Source: Varibaculum prostatecancerukia (GTDB lineage Bacteria > Actinomycetota > Actinomycetes > Actinomycetales > Actinomycetaceae). From it: a stretch of 64,000 nucleotides of DNA. This document shows positions 60,483-64,000 of the stretch, one piece after another. The notes under the pieces were generated by a model. It was given only the letters and a program-made list of their open reading frames with translations, made no database searches and was not told the origin of the DNA. Both the position numbers and the translations under genes were made by a program. Numbering within the stretch: the first letter of the stretch is position 1; each line of letters opens with the position of its first letter. The stretch covers positions 248,001-312,000 of the forward strand of contig NZ_OW968402.1 in NCBI RefSeq assembly GCF_943169825.2. Direction: 5' to 3'.

Positions 60483-60974
60483 ATGGAAACGAGTGCAGAA
60501 GACACCGAGGAAATGCGGGCGTATGAGCTCGCCGCAGTTCTCGGCGAGTTGGCAGATCATCTACCTCTATCGGACGCCCTCGAAGCAGCGACAATGCAGG
60601 AAAGTGGGCGCTGGTGGTTTTCTCAACGAACCCATTTGACAGGCTGTTTAGCAGGCACCGCCCTTAAGGAAAATTGGGAAGGTGCTATTGCTAAAAATAT
60701 TTGGTGTAATCAGCAAAAGCTCAAGCGCGTGGATGCCAGGCTATGGGTCCTTGAGGCTCTCGGTCTCGTTACCGAAAACGATCGTTATATCCTCGAACAC
60801 CTTTTGACCATGCATAAAGAAAGAACTGGCGGTCACCAATTCAACAAAAAAGCGTTCGAGTATTTGAATGAACTTTTCCCGTGGGACTTAATCGAGGCAA
60901 GAGCAAGAGAACATCAAAGAAATCTCAAGAAAACAGATAAGGCTAGATACCCGCTGGAATTACGTCGTCGATAA
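60483..60974 (+). CDS. Unknown moron gene in the tail module
   Basis: I do not recognise this 163-residue protein. It is on the opposite strand to all the surrounding phage genes, between the tape measure gene and the tail assembly chaperone, as expected of a moron. It is mostly helical, with no membrane segment; WWFSQRTHLTGCLAGTALKENWEGA and HQFNKKAFEYLNELFPWDLIEARAREHQ are its most ordered parts, and the tail is basic. AAGGG lies about eight bases before ATG 60483. Its last 30 bases overlap, tail to tail, the frameshift extension of the chaperone. A host-interaction or superinfection role is possible only by position. Confidence 0.6.
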   Translation: METSAEDTEEMRAYELAAVLGELADHLPLSDALEAATMQESGRWWFSQRTHLTGCLAGTALKENWEGAIAKNIWCNQQKLKRVDARLWVLEALGLVTENDRYILEHLLTMHKERTGGHQFNKKAFEYLNELFPWDLIEARAREHQRNLKKTDKARYPLELRRR

Positions 60975-61145
60975 ACCAGAGGCGAGCAGGTTTGGCTCTG
61001 CCTGTTTCGATGCGCCAGCAGTCCACCAGGTCCAATAGTTCACCGAATATGGTCAGGTCGATTTGTCTGCGGGTTAGTCCCAGGTGGGCGAGCCCGATAT
61101 AGGTCAGGCGGGTAAAGATTGCCTCGTCACTATCTATTAGGTGTC
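60943..61145 (-). CDS. Frameshift extension of the tail assembly chaperone (GT-like)
   Basis: On the minus strand the -1 frame relative to the chaperone stays open past its stop and reads LIDSDEAIFTRLTYIGLAHL...DDVIPAGI before TAG at 60943-60945. Just before the chaperone stop lies G-AAA-AAG on the minus strand (plus 61146-61152), a possible slippery site. Programmed -1 frameshifting in tail assembly chaperones (gpG/gpGT) is well known. The extension has the size and position expected. Frameshifting itself is inferred. Confidence 0.65.
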
Positions 61146-61565
61146 CTTTTTCTTGGTTTGCCCTTTTGGGTCTGGGGTCTCGGTCATGATTGCTCGCCGG
61201 GTGCCGCGCTGTAATGCCTGGGCGATAGCCTCCCGATAGTCAGCTAAATCTGCAGGCACAGTTAGTAACTCTACTGCTTCTTCGGTCAGTTCTGGGCGCT
61301 TATCGTCTGGATGGGTGAGGTTGTGTATTTGTACGGACTGGTTAGCGAGCAGGGCGATAAGCCAGATTACCTCACCGAGTGACTTATCCATATCTTCGCT
61401 AGTTTCCAGGGATTGACCTAAATGTTCTAGCCCTCCGTAACGTTGAGCTATAAGGCGGGTCGCACGGGTAGTGAGGACGAGCTCGTATTCTTGACCTGCG
61501 ATAGTGATTGTCGCGCTCTTTAAAGCGGAGCTACCTGTCGGGCTGGTTTGGGTTTTCGCTGTCAT
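61137..61565 (-). CDS. Tail assembly chaperone
   Basis: The 142-residue protein sits between the major tail protein and the tape measure gene, the standard chaperone place. The visible part TITIAGQEYELVLTTRATRLIAQRYGGLEHLGQSLE is a typical tail assembly chaperone start. The C terminus is basic and ends with KKKDT. A -1 frameshift near 61146-61152 would add about 66 residues (60943-61145). It probably guides folding of the tape measure protein during tail building. Confidence 0.75.
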   Translation of the reverse strand: MTAKTQTSPTGSSALKSATITIAGQEYELVLTTRATRLIAQRYGGLEHLGQSLETSEDMDKSLGEVIWLIALLANQSVQIHNLTHPDDKRPELTEEAVELLTVPADLADYREAIAQALQRGTRRAIMTETPDPKGQTKKKDT

Positions 61566-61580
61566 GGCTTACCTGCTGTT

Positions 61581-62189
61581 CTAGTTGTTTGTCGGTTTAA
61601 TGCTGGTTGTAGCGGCAGGCTCATACACCTGCCTGTACCAGCTGGAGATAGTCTCAGCTTTCACGCCGGTGGCTCCTTCGGTGACTTCGGCTTTCCACGG
61701 GTGCTTGCCGGTAGCGTCTGGTTTATTACGCCGCAGAATCGTTCCCTCAATACTCGGGGTAGAGAACGTGATCGAATCAGCTTTGGTCGCCAGCGTGGTT
61801 CCCGGCAGAGCAAATTTGACGCGGTAAAGCCAAAAATACTGGTACTTCCCGTTAGAGCGTGCAGCTCTAAAACCAATAGCCACGGGTGTGCCACCATCCT
61901 CAGAAGTGCTGATAAGTACCCCGTTGGCGTCCAGTCTCGCACCAGTTAAGGCAGCTGCAGCCTCTGCCCCGAGATCATCAACCCCAAGAGTGAGCGTTCC
62001 AGATTTGAATTCCTTGACAATCTCGGATGCCCCGTCATCGGCATACAAAATCGCCTCAGCCACCTCCACAGACAATTCTGCAGATATTGCTTTAGCGAGC
62101 GGTTTAGGAACGGCATAGGTTTCCTCACCGCTAGTGGGATCCTCAGTGATGGTTGCGTAGTAGAGCTTGTCTAAACCAATAGTTGCCAT
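61581..62189 (-). CDS. Major tail protein
   Basis: The 202-residue protein begins MATIGLDKLYYATITEDPTSG, a form common to siphophage major tail proteins, with FKSGTLTLGVDDLGAEAAAALTGA and ATKADSITFSTPSIEGTI as later beta-rich segments. I moved the start to ATG 62189, which has AAAAGGAGAAACATC upstream; the open frame to 62225 adds a basic non-family piece. It polymerises into the tail tube. The VanZ gene on the other strand begins 75 bases away. Confidence 0.85.
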   Translation of the reverse strand: MATIGLDKLYYATITEDPTSGEETYAVPKPLAKAISAELSVEVAEAILYADDGASEIVKEFKSGTLTLGVDDLGAEAAAALTGARLDANGVLISTSEDGGTPVAIGFRAARSNGKYQYFWLYRVKFALPGTTLATKADSITFSTPSIEGTILRRNKPDATGKHPWKAEVTEGATGVKAETISSWYRQVYEPAATTSIKPTNN

Positions 62190-62263
62190 GATGTTTCTCC
62201 TTTTGGGTAGTAATTTTCGTGACATGGGTGTCTTTAGATGTCATCGAGAGATAGAATTGGGGA

Positions 62264-62776
62264 ATGAGAGAGAAAAAGCGATGCTTGACCTATGCGGTGT
62301 TCGGGATTTATCTGCTCTTGTTGTTGTGGATGGTGCTGTTCAAATTCGCCACCAGCGTTGACGACATACTGGGCATGCGGCATGGGCGCTACTTAAATCT
62401 GATCCCATTTACAGATTCTGCGAATCTTTACGGGTCGAACTTCTTTGATGAGATCGTGGTCAACTTCCTTATTTTCATCCCGTTTGGCTTGTACATGAGG
62501 ATGTTGTTGAAACGGCGCTCATGGTTAATTCAATTGCTCCCACCGTTTTTAGCAAGCGTGGCATTCGAGGTCGTTCAGTACGTTTTCGCTATTGGGATCA
62601 GCGATATCACCGATGTCATAATGAACACTGCTGGAGCCGCTACTGGCTTAGCAGTTTTTGCTCTGCTAGCCAGATTCTGGCCTGAAAAGAGCGAAAAAGT
62701 CATTAACGTCATCGGGTTAGTCCTGGAGATCTTGTTCATCGGATTTTTGACTTTCCTGATCATTGCAAACTCTTAA
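62264..62776 (+). CDS. VanZ-family membrane protein (moron)
   Basis: The 170-residue protein has about four membrane segments (11-32, 65-82, 88-112, 115-138, 146-168) and family motifs DxxxNxxxFIPFGxY (NFLIFIPFGLYM), FEVVQYVFAIGISDITDVIMNTAGA, the last of which is the strong VanZ-like signature (E-x2-Q-x3-x-G-x-x-D-x-x-D-[IV]-x-x-N-x-x-G). VanZ-family proteins are widespread; few relate to glycopeptide resistance, and there are no vanHAX genes here. The gene is on the opposite strand to the phage genes, between the major tail protein and the tail completion gene. Its stop overlaps that of the next gene in a TTAA. Confidence 0.85.
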   Translation: MREKKRCLTYAVFGIYLLLLLWMVLFKFATSVDDILGMRHGRYLNLIPFTDSANLYGSNFFDEIVVNFLIFIPFGLYMRMLLKRRSWLIQLLPPFLASVAFEVVQYVFAIGISDITDVIMNTAGAATGLAVFALLARFWPEKSEKVINVIGLVLEILFIGFLTFLIIANS

Positions 62777-63117
62777 GGACAGGCTCTAAAACTCGAAACA
62801 TCGATGGAATAGTGGTGAAAACCGGTATCCGCCTCGTATCCGATATAGCGCCTGCCTGTAATAACCAGGCGAGCGCTGATTAGAGCTTTCGTGATCTGGT
62901 CTCTTAGTGCCAGGTAGTTGGTTTTCGTGAACAGGCTGATTCGGGCTTCTTCTATTTCGACGCCGGGGGTGTTGTCGGCGAAGATCTCGAAAGAATCTGT
63001 TAACGGGGTGAATACTAGATACGTGTCTGGGGCTGGGGAGGCGGTGTAGCAGCTGACTGCATAGGCGAGCCCAAGTTGTTTAGCGATTTGGCTTAGGTTT
63101 TCTAAAAGCCCGTTCAT
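62773..63117 (-). CDS. Phage tail completion/terminator protein
   Basis: The 114-residue protein begins MNGLLENLSQIAKQLGLAYAVSCY and contains TYLVFTPLTDSFEIFADNTPGVEIEEARISLFTK, which resembles the small tail-terminator/minor capsid proteins of siphophages. It lies between the gp10-like gene and the major tail protein, the usual place. Its stop (62773-62775) overlaps the VanZ stop on the other strand, and its start overlaps the gp10-like stop. Confidence 0.65.
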   Translation of the reverse strand: MNGLLENLSQIAKQLGLAYAVSCYTASPAPDTYLVFTPLTDSFEIFADNTPGVEIEEARISLFTKTNYLALRDQITKALISARLVITGRRYIGYEADTGFHHYSIDVSSFRACP

Positions 63118-63551
63118 GGTTTCACCTGCTGAATTCGCGCGGCCAGGGTTTGTTTCATTGCGGTGATTGCGGCTCGCCTGGTTTGTGAACGCGTGGGGGC
63201 TAGGAAGGGTCTAGCGGGCTGGTTGGAGCGTCCGTGTTCTAGAACGTTAGCGATTAGTGCGTTAGCTCTACCATCGTCTCGGTTCTCGGCGAAACCAACT
63301 TTGACGTTGTAGTCTCCTCGGCTATTGACTTTTACTGGCGCGGTTCCTAACGCTTTGGCGAGCTGTCCGGTAGAGCGGGAGGGCTGTTTCGTTGAGCTGC
63401 CGATGGCGGCAGAAAGGTTAGAGCGCATACCCGGCTCCACTATGTTAGCCCCGGCTTTAAGTACTTGCTCAGCGGAGTTATCAATGAGGCTGCTGGCTGA
63501 GTCGAGTGCGTCAATGAAATCGTTGGGAAGCTTGATTTGTACTCTAGCCAT
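63114..63551 (-). CDS. HK97 gp10-like phage protein
   Basis: The 145-residue protein begins MARVQIKLPNDFIDALDSASSL, has a SAEQVLKAGANIVEPGMRSNL segment and ends with RTRARTFLAPTRSQTRRAAITAMKQ-like residues, a pattern typical of HK97 gp10-family tail/head-tail proteins. It is coupled at both ends: its start shares a base with the previous gene's stop, and its stop overlaps the next start. It helps complete or join the tail. Confidence 0.75.
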   Translation of the reverse strand: MARVQIKLPNDFIDALDSASSLIDNSAEQVLKAGANIVEPGMRSNLSAAIGSSTKQPSRSTGQLAKALGTAPVKVNSRGDYNVKVGFAENRDDGRANALIANVLEHGRSNQPARPFLAPTRSQTRRAAITAMKQTLAARIQQVKP

Positions 63552-63883
63552 CAGGGTGCTCCTTCTGCTTCGGTGCGGTGGGCGAGGATCTCGATATAGC
63601 GGCCGAGGTATTCGACAGCATCAATCACACACCTGCCACGTGCGGAGCTGATTTGCATTGCCTCGGTTATTTTTATGCCGGGTATTGCTCGGATCCTAAA
63701 TAACAGGTCTGCTTTGGTGTAGGCGGCGCGGTTGACCCACGCACCACTTGCGTGCCGCACTTCCATATATGCGCGCACCGAAGCAATAATCTCGTTACCA
63801 GTAGTGGCGAACCCGGCAGCGTCTTTAGTAACCACTGGCTGTATCAGGTCGATGTGCTCGCTCATTTTGCCTAGCGTTGCCAT
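63551..63883 (-). CDS. Head-tail adaptor/stopper-like protein
   Basis: The 110-residue protein MATLGKMSEHIDLIQPVVTKDAAGFATTGNEI has the beta-rich form of head closure proteins (SPP1 gp16/HK97-type stopper), with VRAYMEVRHASGAWVNRAAYTKADLLFRI in the middle. It lies between the partial connector gene and the gp10-like gene, as in many siphophages. The start is ATG 63883. Confidence 0.7.
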   Translation of the reverse strand: MATLGKMSEHIDLIQPVVTKDAAGFATTGNEIIASVRAYMEVRHASGAWVNRAAYTKADLLFRIRAIPGIKITEAMQISSARGRCVIDAVEYLGRYIEILAHRTEAEGAP

Positions 63884-63898
63884 GGGGCGCGTCTTTCT

Positions 63899-64000
63899 TT
63901 AGATTTTCCAGTCCCGATCCAGACGAAGCAGGGTGTTAACTGCGTTCCACACGGCGCGGGCAGCATCGGTTTTGTCTGCCCAAAACCCGGCGGTTGCTCC
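63899..64000 (-). CDS. Phage gene end, probable head-tail connector (partial)
   Basis: Only the last 33 codons are in the window: ATAGFWADKTDAARAVWNAV...LDRDWKI then TAA (plus 63899-63901). Position, just upstream of the stopper-like gene, suggests a head-tail connector (gp6-like), but the fragment is too short to be sure. It marks that the prophage continues to the right. Confidence 0.45.
   Translation of the reverse strand, partial: GATAGFWADKTDAARAVWNAVNTLLRLDRDWKI

Noticed and set aside
62264-62776. Vancomycin resistance locus
   Set aside because: Only a VanZ-family gene is present, without vanHAX or regulators; the family is widespread without resistance.
48149-64000. Second copy of an attachment site inside the window
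   Set aside because: I found no repeat of the tRNA-Ala 3' end or of the 48244-48328 block; the right prophage end lies outside the window.

Overview
The window looks like part of a chromosome from a moderate-GC member of the Actinomycetaceae. The evidence is a typical actinobacterial 16S-23S-5S operon, a RamB-aceA-aceB block, an argCJBDGH cluster, an NdgR-type regulator next to leuCD, the rplU-rpmA-obg-nadD-rsfS-GpgP-like order known from other actinobacteria, and an Actinomyces-style sortase pilus locus. Base composition and gene content suggest Varibaculum or Mobiluncus relatives, but the genus is a guess; comparing the 16S gene would settle it. About 48.2 kb is host chromosome. The last 15.7 kb is the left part of a prophage that runs out of the window.

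Layout. 1-2977: the 3' end of an alanine/sodium symporter, a phosphatidylcholine synthase homologue, a membrane protein of unknown function and a flavodoxin. 3066-7619: ramB divergent from aceA-aceB (glyoxylate shunt), with three phased repeats in the control region. 7878-14925: two tandem ARG boxes, then argCJBD-argG-argH as one tightly packed operon without argF or argR. 15054-16909: an NrtR-like regulator divergent from an EIIC-like membrane transporter, with an 11-bp inverted repeat between them. 17039-18301: tyrS. 18487-24010: promoter, antitermination-like leader, 16S, tRNA-free spacer, 23S, 5S and terminator. 24534-31228: pilus locus (large tip adhesin, shaft pilin, class C sortase). 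31339-43620: a glycosyltransferase; NdgR-like regulator divergent from leuCD; murA-plsC-gpsA-ddl (envelope and phospholipid synthesis); an ATP-grasp enzyme; tRNA-His; rplU-rpmA; obg. 43765-48012: nadD, a large Ala/Pro-rich membrane-anchored protein, rsfS and a GpgP-like phosphatase. 48149-48221: tRNA-Ala(GGC).

Prophage (about 48.24 kb to beyond 64.0 kb). It lies directly downstream of tRNA-Ala(GGC). From the left it carries a four-gene recombination operon on the minus strand (zinc-finger/HTH protein, small protein, two overlapping serine recombinases), a terminator, a lysis module (amidase with two Cpl-7-like repeats, a 48-residue membrane protein, a holin), then tail and head-tail genes, all on the minus strand. 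Two genes on the opposite strand interrupt the tail module: an unrecognised 163-residue protein at 60483-60974 and a VanZ-family membrane protein at 62264-62776. Both look like morons, accessory cargo genes carried by a prophage. Several short genes join the phage reading order through ATGA overlaps (53078-53081, 53907-53910, 51445-51448), and the tail assembly chaperone has a -1 frameshift extension reaching 60943.

The parts most worth following are the two morons, the paired serine recombinases with the repeat-rich junction beside tRNA-Ala, the NrtR-like operator, and the helically phased repeats in front of aceA. No CRISPR array, insertion sequence or recognisable complete defence system was seen.
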